From Pleurodeles waltl (lineage: Eukaryota > Chordata > Amphibia > Caudata > Salamandridae): a stretch of 64,000 bases of DNA. The position numbers and the translations under genes were made by a program. Numbering within the stretch: the first letter of the stretch is position 1; each line of letters starts with the position of its first letter. Shown here one piece after another: positions 54,381-64,000 of the stretch. The notes beneath the pieces were generated by a model. It made no database searches. It was not told where the DNA came from and saw nothing but the letters and a program-made list of their open reading frames with translations. The stretch spans positions 642,941,465 through 643,005,464 of the forward strand of contig NC_090439.1 in the NCBI RefSeq assembly GCF_031143425.1. Direction: 5' to 3'.

Positions 54381-55424
54381 TGTTGTGAGAATCTTGCCAA
54401 AATATTGAGACTGCTGAGTTTTTGGCAGCAGCACCACAGCGTATGAGGGACTGAGTCTCATCCCAAACAGTGTGGCAGCTATTGGCCTAACCCTTTCGGC
54501 TAGCTAGCAGCACCTCACAGATACAGTAGGTAAAAGTGATTTGTGGCAGCCCATTCCATGGCACTCTTAGACTCATCAGGGAAGTCGTGGTGAAAACAGA
54601 TCATATTCCGTTCTCTCAGTTACAAAAGTCTCACACATGTAATGACAGTCAAAATCCTAACTTGGTTCAATAGCATTTATTGAAGCCAATGCATTCTATG
54701 TAAAAAGGCATGAAAGGATGGATGATGAAACCAGACACTATTACAACAGTGACCAAGAGAGTGAAACATAGAAACAGTCCCACCAGTTTTGTCACAATAG
54801 TATCATAAATATCCCTACCCACAATACTAAGATTCCTACATGAGAGCAAGTAGCAGTGATAGCCCTAATCTGCCCTTCTAGTCCCAGGAGTGTAGCATGA
54901 GCCCCATACCTGTGTTGCAGGTAAAGGAGAGGTTGGTTAGTCTGCTGGAAATTCTCCTCTGCGACAGAAGAGGAAGGGCTAAGTTTCTGCTGAAACTGCA
55001 AAAGTGACGGGTAGCATAATATGGCATTCTGACTGGAATGCCCCCTCTAACGATACTAAGGTAGCCTGATACTTTATAATAAACATAGTGGCATTCTAGG
55101 AACTGCCCTGACAAGACAACACATCCATTTCTGTGTAAGGAGACGCTGTAGTCTCTGAGCCAGCAATACCCAGGAGCCTATCATATGTAGCCTTAATTCA
55201 AGCACAGAATGAAATGCTGTGCAAAGCAATGAATAACAAAAGTCTTGAAGAAAAGGACAATAGATAAGAATACTAAAACAGCACCACTAAATGTGCCTTG
55301 CTAAAATAATAAAAGCAATGAAATGCCAAGTGACTTGGTGATGGGTCACAGGCCTCAGACATAAGCTAAATTAGGCAAAAATAAGAAAAATAGGTGTATG
55401 TGCCTAAACACTAACCTCACAACA
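54381..55424 (-). repeat. 3' LTR (in element orientation) of foamy-like provirus
   Basis: This 1,044-bp LTR has perfect 9-bp inverted ends (TGTTGTGAG and CTCACAACA). A candidate AATAAA on - lies at 54,681-54,676. It is collinear with the other LTR. No ORF inside is meaningful. Confidence 0.9.
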
Positions 55425-55432
55425 CCCTCCCC
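55425..55432 (-). promoter_or_regulatory. Polypurine tract of foamy-like provirus
   Basis: On - the sequence GGGGAGGG lies immediately before the 3' LTR start (TGTTGTGAG). A purine run at this exact place is the normal plus-strand primer and confirms that the element reads on the - strand. Confidence 0.75.
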
Positions 55433-55707
55433 ATTGTAGGTTTAAGAGTGCAATGAGGCTATAAATAAAACCCTACAGCTAATGTAGACACAGATTAAAT
55501 AAAAACATGCTAAAAATATACATGAATAGAGATAAAAATGTCTACTCTGACAAGCCTGACCTACCAAGAGTGAGTCAAAATATGTAAAAGGACAATTTAG
55601 AACTTTAGAATTGATGCAAAAGAGCCATAAAAAAGGGAAACCCAAATAGGAGATGACTGACAATAGTCATGATCCTGTAAAAAATTCTCAATGCCTTGAA
55701 ATATAAA

Positions 55708-56193
55708 TTAAGTTGGAGAGGACTCCACTCCAGCAGGTGATAGGTTAATCAGTTCGGTAAGAGAGAAGGCGAGGCAGCACTCATGTTCCAGTGCTTCAGC
55801 CAGTGGCCTGGCCAAAGTGACAGCATCCCGTGAAAAGCCAGGTGTAATAGCATCTTGTGCCACTTGATCCACAAATGGCAACTCATAGGAAGCTTCTTGT
55901 AGCAATCTGAATGTACACATCTGGTGATGAGCCCTCATCAAGAACAACAACAGACCTTTGTCCAAAGAAGGTATGTGCTGCATAGCAAGACACACTTCTG
56001 GTGCATGTTCGATTTGTCACCATTGGCAACGAAAGACAGGCTGCAAACAGTTCAAGACCGGTCTGAATGACAAAGACCAGTCAGACTCCAGTTCTTCGAG
56101 TAGTGGTGCTCCGAAATACCGCATCATGCGTTCATGACACAGTTGGGCTGGTGGAAGCGCCATCAGTCCTTCATGTTGTGGTGGGGCAGCCAT
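55708..56193 (-). pseudogene. Accessory-type ORF between env and 3' LTR, one in-frame stop
   Basis: A 162-codon frame starts MAAPPQHEGLMALPP and runs to 55,708 with a single TGA at 56,019-56,017. Both parts lie in the same frame (MRYFGAPLLEELESDW before; HIPSLDKGLLLFLM and LPFVDQVAQDAI after). Its position just upstream of the 3' LTR on the coding strand is where foamy viruses carry regulatory genes (transactivator and second accessory gene). I recognise no domain, so no function is assigned. It is better preserved than gag, pol or env here. Confidence 0.5.
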
Positions 56194-56339
56194 TACGTAG
56201 AAAAAATAGATGCAGCAATATACCACCAATCAAATCCCAAATCAGAGGGAATCCCCCCAAAACACTAGAAAATCTGTGTAAAAAGAGTGTACAGACTGAA
56301 CTCCCCTCCCCCGGGCCTTAAAACCCTCACGGGTGAGTA

Positions 56340-58960
56340 GCTGCACGTGTTTTTGGAACAGAGGAGCTTTCAATCTGCTCAGCTTGTCAGAATGTACATT
56401 TGAAGTTGCGATGTGAGGTTACATTTCTGCAACTCTTTTCTCTCGTGTGGGGGAAAAGCATGTTACTACCACATGTCACAACCTGAGAGTCCGAAACAAC
56501 ATAGGCAATTTCGGCTTGTATTCCACAACAGTTCTCCCCATTCAGGACGATGTAGCTGCCTTTTGATAGGATCTGGAAAGCTGGGAGAAACCCCCTTCAG
56601 ATGGCAGACTAGGTTCGCATAGTATGCTTTCGTGCAAGTCAGCTGGCTGAATGGCTTACAGAAGTCTTGCATTTGCTGCCTCTAAGAGAGACCGTATTTA
56701 TTCCATTGAAACATCTGTACTGGAAGGGCAGCTCCCACATCTCATAGATGTAACTGTCTCCTAATTCCTCAAATCTGCCTATGGGAATGTGCTTTAAACA
56801 TGAGATGAACTGTAGTGTTGAAATGGCCAAATTGAAAACCCCATGTACTAACGACACCTATATGGTATTTCTGCCACAGTAAAAGACAACTTTTCTAACT
56901 TCTCGATGTTTAGCATTACATAAGTAGCTTCTTTCTCAGCCATCATTTGCTGTTTGGTGTTAAATTAAACGCTACAACCAGGTCACATGAGCTGACATGC
57001 TGCCAGGGAACACAACCACTTTTCAGAACATGTAAGGGCCAATCTAATTGCAAAATGGACCTAAGATGACTCTGTCCATGTTGTAAAAAAGACATATCGA
57101 TTTGCATGATGTCTATTGCAGAAGAACCTATGGGGGTTATTCCAACTTTGGAGGAAGTGGTAATCCGTCCCAAAAGTGAAGGTAAAGTGACGTATATACC
57201 ACCAGCCGTATTACGGGTCCATTATATCCTATGGAACTCGTAATACGGCTGGTGGTAAATCCGTCACATTTGGGACGGATTACCACCTCCTCCAAAGTTG
57301 GAATAACCCCCTATATTATTTAGGGGAAAATGCAGTTAGACAAAGTGTTCATACCATTATCTACAATGGCTAGAGCTTTTTGGATATTTTCATCGTCTAT
57401 TTCGTTTAACCGGGTTGTAGCTTCCGTTTGTGATGATTTCCAAATGTCATTATAAATTGCATACAGGAAGAGTTTTGCCCGTCGCTTATAGGGACCTAAC
57501 AAAAAATCTTGTAAATCTGTGTTTTCAGATAGGGGACTAAGGTGTTCTTTGACAGCTGATGGTGTGGATGTTTCCAACCATTGTTCACACAATTTCCTCA
57601 CGCTGTAAGTGGTAACAATACTGGAGTGTTTGTGAGACATGTAACAAGGGTCAGGTTTACTAATTCTAAAACCACCTGTGGCATTTATAAATGTGAGTGA
57701 CAGCCATTTCTGTCAGTGACCACCTGTTTGGACCTGAAAGTGTTGAGTTAAATGTTCCATTCTGGACCCGCTCGTTGAGCTGTTCTTCAGTGACATCTAC
57801 AATTTGTTGCCATTTATCAAATTTTGCTCGTGATGGGAGATTGGTGCATTCATTTCCTCAACTTTCACTAAGAGTAAAACAACTTGTTTGTTGAACTGTT
57901 TAATTTAAAAGTACAATTTGTAATGGAATGAGACATGCTCTAAACAAAGCTTCCCACCCCTGTATTTGCCAATTTCCATTTCCCCACACACTCTTTAAGT
58001 CTATTGACTTTGACCAATGTTCTTAGCCTTCAATAGCCAAAGGAAAACAAATGAATCTGAATAAATCAATTAGGTGTCAGTTAATATGATACTCTGTAGA
58101 TTCGTAGAAGGCAAATTAAAATAATATAACTCTTTTTTTTTAACAGCATGCCCAGGAAAATATGCAAACTTTAAAAAATACGTTTAGAGCTCCCCATTGG
58201 TGGAGTTTGACAGTGTTTCCATTGCGTATATTTAAAAACAGTTTCTGGGGCGCTAGCTCTATGTATAAAGTGAAGTCCATAATGATGGTAACAGAACATT
58301 ATACCATAGTTGGCAGTTGTTTGGTAAACATCTTCACTTTCAAATACATTGTAATATTCAAGCTCAGAATGCATAGAATCAACTGTTTTCCCATCCCAAT
58401 CATCAGAAACAGCCCCTGGTGTTATTACAGCATTCATTGAAACTTTAAACACATATGAAAGTTGAATCACTTCTGTGGGTCCGTATATATTAAAAGGTAC
58501 TTTATCCCAAACAATTCCATCAGGAATCAGAATAGATGAAATGTTCACTAGGGAAAAGTATCTTCAGGTCTTATGAGACAGGTAAGGTTTTAATACCCCT
58601 CCACCAGTTTGACAGCAGATCTTTCAGGAAGATAGTGACCATGTATCAGTAAAAAGAAAACAATGACGAAACCAATCCAGAGAAGTAAGACAAGCACAGT
58701 TACCAATAAAATTCAACAAACAAATCAAACTTTTAGTTTTAAGGCAATTGACTAGCTTACGTGATCTTGATATAGGTGCAGAAGCAGACGCTGAAGAGTT
58801 TGAAAAAGAGTTGCTGATGTCGAGAAAATATCCAGAAGCAGTTCATGCAAATACTGGAACTGGTGCTGGTGAAGGAGAGCTGGCAGATGTATCTCTTGGT
58901 GGTTCGTAGTAAACAATTCCATAAGTTTGTGTAGTGTTGGACTAAAAATTATTCAGAACT
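56340..58960 (-). pseudogene. env remnant of foamy-like provirus
   Basis: Near the start a 25-residue hydrophobic helix (LLVTVLVLLLWIGFVIVFFL, about 58,712-58,640) fits the membrane-spanning leader of a foamy-type Env. A 125-codon frame (58,548-58,171) follows with no recognised motif. A 106-codon frame (57,640-57,320) has a basic KRRAK possible cleavage motif and then a heptad-like LNEIDDENIQKALAIVDNG. A MITE interrupts at 57,132-57,311, after which the sense continues brokenly to about 56,340. Env would be the surface glycoprotein; this copy is dead. Confidence 0.55.
57132..57311. mobile_element. 180-bp nearly perfect palindromic MITE, TAT target duplication
   Basis: The ends 'gggggttattccaacttt' and its exact inverse pair along almost the whole length (ggtaatccgtccca, accaccagccgtattacg) around a centre 'tccattatatcctatgga'. 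TAT flanks both sides (57,129-57,131 and 57,312-57,314). There is no coding. The central hairpin is the same design as in the MITE at 4,190-4,360 (cgtatta..., tccattac..., ...taatacg). The termini resemble GGGGGTCATTCCAAC of the larger foldback at 47,885. Confidence 0.93.
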
Positions 58961-59099
58961 CTGGACATTTCTTGTTGGCAGTTTAGAGACGGGTGCTAAT
59001 GAGGGATCATTTTCCACTCTTCCCGGGCTCGGGGAAGTATCATCAATGTTGCTTAAATCTTGGAGAGGCATATCCTGACTGGTGGTGAGAAGGGTGCAG

Positions 59100-59800
59100 G
59101 AACTGCTCAGGGTTCCTCATGGTCTACTGTGTAGGACTGGCCACATGGTACAACTTGACATTTTCAATCAATGCAAAGCGGTTTTCTCTGGAACCAGATA
59201 AGGGTGGTAGGATGACAGTTCTGGTACCATTTGTTCCCAGGACTGGAACCAGTACTCTATATTATGGGCCAAATTCTTTCTTTACTGCAATCTTTTCATG
59301 TACTAGATCCCCAACATTTGGAAACCAGCCTGTTGCTGTTTTTTATGTGTCCCTCATTCCCAAAGCGGTGGCACATGCAGATGAATTTTCATCACGGAAC
59401 TATTGTAATTCATGCAAGACAGTGGCACATTCATTATGTCAAAGGATGTGTCTGCCGCCACAGCCTCAGGGCCATCAAGATCTGCGAAATACATAGGTAT
59501 CCCAAAAAGGACCACATATGGGGTGCACCCTCCCAGCGATCTTCTGAGCAGATTATTATCTGCTCTCTGGACTCCTTACAGGTGGCTGAACCAACTACGA
59601 CCGTTTGCAGTGGATCCTCTTATTTGTTGGCAGATGTCACAGCAGAGGACATACGGTCTGGTCATTTGTATAGAGCTGGCCACCAAGAGCGTTTTTGCAA
59701 TAGTGAAATGGTAGCCACCACATTGCATGGGGAGAAGCAACCTCCTCATGCGCTGCTTTAATTAATTCTTGTCTTTGGTCTTGGTTGGGGATGCCCTTTT
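59100..59800 (-). pseudogene. Integrase remnant of foamy-like provirus
   Basis: On - a frame at 59,894-59,637 has RQELIKAAHEEVASPH followed by a Cys-x2-Cys pair (CPLLCHLP in a shifted frame), like the HHCC zinc domain of integrase. Further 3' (59,330-59,110) a frame reads VGDLVHEKIAVKKEFGP, GTNGTRTVILPPLSG and IENVKLYHVA, the beta-rich C-terminal DNA-binding domain that ends retroviral integrase. The catalytic core between is shortened and shifted. The two + strand ORFs of 125 and 176 codons here are shadows. Confidence 0.6.
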
Positions 59801-59809
59801 GGCATATGT

Positions 59810-60125
59810 GTGCTCTACATGTGCAGCAGTATTTTTGGGGTACACCAAGGGGGGGCCTTTTGCCCATAGCCATCCTTAGCTTTGCATTTCCCAAATAGCG
59901 ATTTCCTAATAGGAAAACGCTATTTGAGAAATGCCAAACCAGCCCATTGTCTCAAATGACATAGGATTTCTTATTTGTGATTTCCTAATAGCGATTCCTA
60001 CAGAGTAGGAATCGCTATTAGGAAATTGGTATCTTTTTACATACCATTTTGCATTTCCTAAATTGCGATTTCTATGAAGTCTCTATTTAGGAAATGCAAA
60101 ATTGCATTTTAGTACATCTGCTTTA
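59810..60125. mobile_element. Foldback repeat of TTTCCTAATAGCGATT type inside the provirus
   Basis: The stretch consists of repeated direct and inverted copies of 'gcatttcc', 'aatagcgatttcctaa' and 'tttaggaaatgc'. Its core is a perfect hairpin: arms 59,980-60,001 and 60,005-60,026 (22 bp each, 3-base loop). The outer ends are uncertain. It sits at the point where gag-like sequence gives way to integrase-like sequence, so it may mark the site of the pol deletion. No coding. Confidence 0.65.
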
Positions 60126-60299
60126 TCCCATAGTGCTTTATCAGAGGTCTTCGGACACAGAGATTTTCCTCTTTGTTTGAAATTATCATTATTTTGATTT
60201 TGTTTATCCCAGCATATTACAGAACCCTTTGCCACTTTCTTGGTAGAATCCTTATTGGATTAACCTTGTAGTTGGGGCTTACTAAGTCTAGCCCCTAAA

Positions 60300-61309
60300 C
60301 TATCCCAACCTATACTACTATAGGTCTTGGCAATGATCTTTGGCAGCTTGCGCTCTTGATCCTGCACAGAAAAATCCCGGAGCAGCTGGTGTACTACCAG
60401 AGCAACTGCCTCTCCTTTGAGGTTGCTTACAATTATTTAGGACACTGGAGCAAAATTGCCTATTAATTGTATCACCAAATCCAGAGCTGGGGCAGCCCAA
60501 TACTCATCTTAAATTTGTTTCAACACTTCCAGTAAATTGTGGGTGTACCGCGTGCGGTAGTATTGAGAGCAGCAAAGACTGTTCACCATTTTGTGCAGTT
60601 GTCCACTGAGGGAACCATCCCAAACGGCAAGCACATTGTAAGAATTCGGTGTTTATCTTGGGATCCCATAAGGGGAAACACTTCTTCCAAATCGCTAATT
60701 TTCTGTGCAATCCAAACTGGAATTTCTTCATGTTTAAAGGGTACTTTAGCCATTAATGAGTGTACTGTTGCGAGGATAATCCCTGCTGTTGCCACGTGTT
60801 GTTGCACTGGAGCAGCCCTTGGTGGGACGGTGGTTAAAAACCACATTATGAATTGAATTAAGCATCTGTAGATTTCTACTAACTCGGTGTATAGGCAGTG
60901 TAATTCTGCTACTGCCATTGTATCTATCTGTGGGTGTGGTGTATACGTGGACAGTTCTGACCATGTTGGTCCACCATTACATAGTGGACCTAGCCTAACA
61001 GATTGTGTTGGACCTGTAGTAGGGCACCATCAACCCAATTCTGGTGTTCTTGATAACAAAGAGGAATTTCTAAATATGCATAAGGTCTGTATTGTGTGGG
61101 TGCATTTGTTGGATTATAATGGTAAAATGTATGTGTGTTCCCATCCGCTGCTAGAAAGGTGACCCATGAGTACAACAAGTTCTGTTCAGTAAGGTGGATG
61201 TGCCTCAACCACAAAGGTTACTTCCCCTCCCTCCTCTGTGGTGCAATAAGTGTGTTGAGAGGGGGAGTCTCATATTAGCTGCAATTGCGACCCTTTTGTA
61301 GTCAGCCAT
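60300..61309 (-). pseudogene. gag-like remnant of foamy-like provirus
   Basis: The first ATG (61,309) after the leader starts MADYKRVAIAANMRL. Following frames are broken but continuous in sense (NLLYSWVTFLAADGNTH at 61,214-60,990; LVEIYRCLIQFIMWFLTTV and FPLMGSQDKHRILTMC at 60,918-60,583). I identify it as gag only by position after the primer site; there is no Gly/Arg-rich or zinc-finger end because the 3' part is deleted. Confidence 0.45.
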
Positions 61310-61534
61310 TACAACAAATGTAATAATGTAATACCTTGTTCAGATGCAGAAACACCAAGTGGGGAGAATCCATTTAAAAGGTTCAATCTTGAACAACCTG
61401 CAGCTGAAAGTAACTACTACCTACTTAGCTGAGGTGAATATCCTTAATACCACGAACATCTCGGTTTACTGTCATTAGGGTGTCTATACTTATAGAGAGA
61501 TAGAGATATATGGAAGATCCATAAAATCAGTGCC

Positions 61535-61555
61535 TAACCAACGTTGGTGGCACTA
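61535..61555 (-). promoter_or_regulatory. Candidate Lys-tRNA-type primer-binding site
   Basis: Reading - directly after the 5' LTR, the sequence TGCCACCAACGTTGG follows two or three bases of spacer. It resembles the complement of the tRNA-Lys(1,2) 3' end used by foamy viruses (shared GCC and CCAACGT), with one insertion. Confidence 0.5.
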
Positions 61556-62590
61556 TGTCGTGAGACTCTTGCCAAAATAACAAGACTGCTGAGTTTTGGG
61601 TGGCAGCACCACCAAGATTCTGACCCTAAACCATGTGGCAGCTGTCAGCCTAACCCTTTCGGCTAGCTAGCAGCACATGACAGACACAGTAGGTAAAAGT
61701 AATTTGTGGCAGCCCATCACATGATACTCTTAGACTCCTAGAGGAAGTCGTGGTGGAAACAGATCATACCCCGTTCTCTTAGTTACATAAGCCTCACACA
61801 AGTAATGACAGGCAAAAGCATATCTTGGTTCAATAGCATTTATGGAAGTAAATGCATTCTACATTAAAGGCATGAAATGCGATTATAAGGATGATGAAAC
61901 CAGACACTATTACAACGGTGACCAAGAAAGTGAAACATAGAAATATCCCCACCATATTTGTCACAGTAGTATCACCAATATTCCTACACAGACTACTAAA
62001 ATTCCTACATAAGAGCAAGTAGCAGTGATAGTCCTAATCTGCCCATCTAGTCCCGGGAATGCAGCATGAGCTCCATGCCTGTGTGGTAGGTAAAAGAGAG
62101 GTTGGTTAGTCTGCTGGAAAACCTCCTCCAAGACAGAACAGGAAGCATCACGTTTCTGCTGAAACTGCAAAGGCAAAGGGCAGCATAAAATGATGATCTG
62201 ACTGGAATATCCCCTCTTAGGATACTAAGGCAGCTTGATGTTTTATAATAAACATTATGTTATTCTAGGAACTGCCCTGACGTTACAAAATGTCCCTTTT
62301 TGTGTAAGGAGACAGTGTACTCTCTGAGCCCGCACTACCCAAGCACCTATCATATGTAGCCTTAATGCATGCACAGAATGAAATGTCATCCCAAACAATG
62401 AATAACAAAAGTCCTGAAGAGAAGGACAATAGATAAGAATAATCAAACATCACCACTAAATTAATGCCTCGCTAAAATAATAAAAGGAATAAAATGCCAA
62501 GTGACTTATTGATGGGTCAGGGGCCTCAGACCTAAGCCAAATTCGGCAAAAATAAGTCTGAGTATATGCCTAATGACTAAGCTTACGACA
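61556..62590 (-). repeat. 5' LTR (in element orientation) of foamy-like provirus
   Basis: This 1,035-bp LTR has ends that read TGTCG... and ...CGACA inversely ('tgtcgtgag' at left, 'cttacgaca' at right). It is collinear with 54,381-55,424 ('ctaaccctttcggctagcta', 'gatgatgaaaccagacacta'). Numerous differences between the LTRs indicate considerable age. Confidence 0.9.
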
Positions 62591-64000
62591 GAAGGGGTTC
62601 CAGGGTCCACAACGGACTCCCTCATTCGTAGACAGATTGCAGCTAGACAAACTGAATACCGTGGTATGGCACAAGAAGGGGTTAAAAACATATTGGCCAT
62701 TCTGCATTTCCTATACAAAACAGGGGATAAAGTGGGCAAGCTCCTTGTGTGCCTGAGTAGGAGGGAAATGGAGGCCCCCTGGGTGAGAATCATTATCAAT
62801 CAGGCAGGGGACTTCTGAAATGGACAAATAGCGGAGGAGTTCGCCCATTATTATAAATCATTCTATATGCCCCACCCCTCCACTATTCTGCCAGCATTGA
62901 GCAGTACCTGGTTAATGTCCCTCTCCCAGTACTGGACGCAGAGTCCTGAGAGGCCCTAAAATTAGATTTCATGCTGAGTGTGTTTTAAACGGCTATGCAA
63001 AACAAAAGGCAGGTAAGTAGCTGGTGCCCAATGGTATCCTTGCTGAGTTTTATGAACGGTATACCGGACAACTGAAGCCTCACCTGTTAAATTTGTTCAT
63101 GGAGGTGGGGAACAGGGTACATTGTCGCTGGACCTCCAGAGAGCCACCATCATGGTGATAACTAAGGATGTTAAACCCAGGGAGCAGTGCGAGTCGTACC
63201 ACCCGATCTCTCTACTCAAAATTTAAGTCAAAATCCTGGTCACGAGTTTAGCTCCAAGGTTTTTACAGGTCATCACACCCTTGACCAATCGTGATTTATG
63301 CCCTGCAGGTCAATGTGGCTCCACTTGCAGCCTGTGCACAATTGGCTGGCAGTGGTAAAGGACCGACAGGCTCCGCATGTATTTCTCTTCTTAGATGCCA
63401 AAAAGACATTTGATACGGTACACTGGCCCTTTTTTGAGCGGATGTTACAGAAGTTTGGGTTTGTCCCCAAACAAGGAAGCGGGTAGCAGTGTTGTACTGG
63501 GATCCATTAGTAGCTGGGAGAGTGAACGGGGTGTTGTCATCCAAGTTTCTGACTGAGAGGGGGGACCAGATGGAGATGCCCCTGTCCCCACTCTTATTTG
63601 CGCTTACAATAAAGTCCATGGCATGCACTGTGAGAGCACATTTCAGAGTCAAGGGGTTCTGTATATCGGCCACGGATAAGGTAGAGGAGAAAATAATGCT
63701 ATATGCAGATGATATGCTTTTGTATATTACTGAGCCGGCAATCACCATCCCGGAGCTCTTTCAGATCTTCAAGGAATATGGAGCACACTCTAGCTATAGG
63801 ATCAACTGGACTAAATCAGTACTATATCATCCACAAGGGTGGACCTGTCTTTACACATGCAGAGGGCAGCTGTGGCAGTAGATGGTTTTAAATATATGGA
63901 GAGCTCCATGATGCAGCATAGAGCGATTCGTCTCTCCAGCAATCTTGAGACAGTGATATGAAATTTTCAAGTAGGTGCTGTAAGATGGAGGGGACTGCCC
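62591..64000 (+). pseudogene. L1 ORF2 reverse transcriptase, continuing past the window edge
   Basis: Directly after the provirus the linker resumes (RRQIAARQTEYRGMAQEGVK, LYKTGDKVGKLLVCLSRREM). A pre-RT GILAEFYERYTG-like part lies near 63,040 and FLDAKKTFDTVHWPFFERML near 63,390-63,450, then PLSPLLFALTIKSMACTV and YADDMLLYITEP (frame at 63,489-63,881), and YRINWTKSVLYHPQG. The catalytic YADD is intact, but frameshifts and stops break the ORF (for example TAG at 63,484-63,486). The sequence runs off the window at 64,000. Confidence 0.88.

Larger units (their letters stand above)
54381..62590 (-). mobile_element. Foamy-like (spumavirus-related) endogenous retrovirus on -, internally deleted
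   Basis: Two ~1.04-kb LTRs (54,381-55,424 and 61,556-62,590) enclose 6.1 kb. A direct GAAG duplication flanks the whole (54,377-54,380 and 62,591-62,594), inside an L1 ORF2 that resumes on the far side. On - the order is 5' LTR, a primer-site-like sequence, gag, integrase, env with an N-terminal membrane helix, a further ORF, a polypurine tract and the 3' LTR. Long LTRs, 4-bp duplication, a Lys-tRNA-like primer site, the env leader and an ORF between env and the LTR fit foamy-like viruses, which are known as endogenous elements in salamanders. Protease, RT and RNase H are missing by deletion. All genes are broken. Two foldbacks (57,132 and about 59,810) inserted later. Confidence 0.68.
50460..64000 (+). 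mobile_element. L1-type LINE on + split by hAT, foldback and provirus insertions
   Basis: L1 pieces in order are: 5' UTR 50,460-51,390, ORF1 51,400-52,075 and 53,182 to about 53,345, ORF2 endonuclease about 53,346-53,404 and 54,035-54,376, ORF2 RT from 62,595 to the window edge. The interruptions are a hAT element (8-bp duplication CTTTGTAA), a Harbinger-type foldback (TAT duplication) and a foamy-like provirus (GAAG duplication). Each junction resumes the same L1 protein, which is strong evidence of nested insertion. A part between ORF1 and the middle of the endonuclease is deleted. Confidence 0.88.

Noticed and set aside
56281..56345. L2 3' end insertion in the provirus
   Set aside because: 'ggccttaaaaccctcacgggtgagtagc' does match the L2 end, but only about 35 bp are recognisable with no ATTG tail, so I did not list it as a separate element.
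59119..59761. Two overlapping + strand ORFs of 125 and 176 codons in the provirus
   Set aside because: They lie antisense to the integrase-like - strand sequence, and no domain is visible in them.

Overview
This window is vertebrate nuclear DNA made almost entirely of transposable elements stacked inside one another. I find no host protein gene and no functional RNA gene. The repeat content (large PIF/Harbinger transposons carrying Myb/SANT-like genes, many GC-rich foldback elements with CCCTGGCGGT-like ends, L2-type LINEs ending in (ATTG)n, L1-type LINEs, a foamy-like endogenous retrovirus) suggests a giant salamander genome, most likely a newt such as Pleurodeles. That assignment is inferred from repeat style and could not be searched.

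Layout. 1-8.9 kb: unclassified non-coding repeat sequence, a 234-bp tandem duplication, a small foldback element, a decayed L1 ORF2 (about 4.5-7.9 kb) and a fragment of a long LTR-like repeat. 8,902-17,256: a complete Harbinger element (A) with 24-bp inverted termini and a TAA target duplication. It carries a HARBI1-type DDE transposase on + and two different Myb/SANT-like genes on -, with an array of minisatellites in the tail of one gene. 17,399-25,512: a second copy (B) in opposite orientation that has lost both termini, so A and B form an imperfect inverted repeat with 8-kb arms and a spacer of about 140 bp. 26.4-28.2 kb: L2-type LINE on -. 28.2-36.8 kb: decayed class I (gamma/epsilon-like) endogenous retrovirus on + with gag, protease, RT, RNase H and integrase remnants, no env, and an 883-bp MITE in its leader. 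37.1-41.9 kb: L1 on - with a nearly open L2 ORF inserted in it on +. 43.3-46.0 kb: a long solo-LTR-like repeat with a nested L2 tail. 47.4-49.0 kb: a composite repeat hit by two foldback elements. 50.5-64.0 kb: one L1 on + (monomeric 5' UTR, ORF1, ORF2) split in turn by a hAT element with a 5S-rRNA-like segment, a Harbinger-type foldback and a foamy-like provirus on - (54,381-62,590). The provirus contains further foldback elements.

How the parts relate. In Harbinger the transposase and Myb-like protein normally act together (DNA binding and nuclear import by the Myb-like partner, cutting and pasting by the DDE enzyme). Here each copy encodes two distinct Myb/SANT proteins, and matching exon lengths in A and B support the gene models. 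Several short foldbacks in the window share the terminal sequence of element A and TWA-like 3-bp target duplications, as expected of non-autonomous passengers of this family. Every coding unit has at least one stop or frameshift, so nothing here is likely to be active as it stands. Short exact target duplications at many junctions allow the order of insertions to be read.
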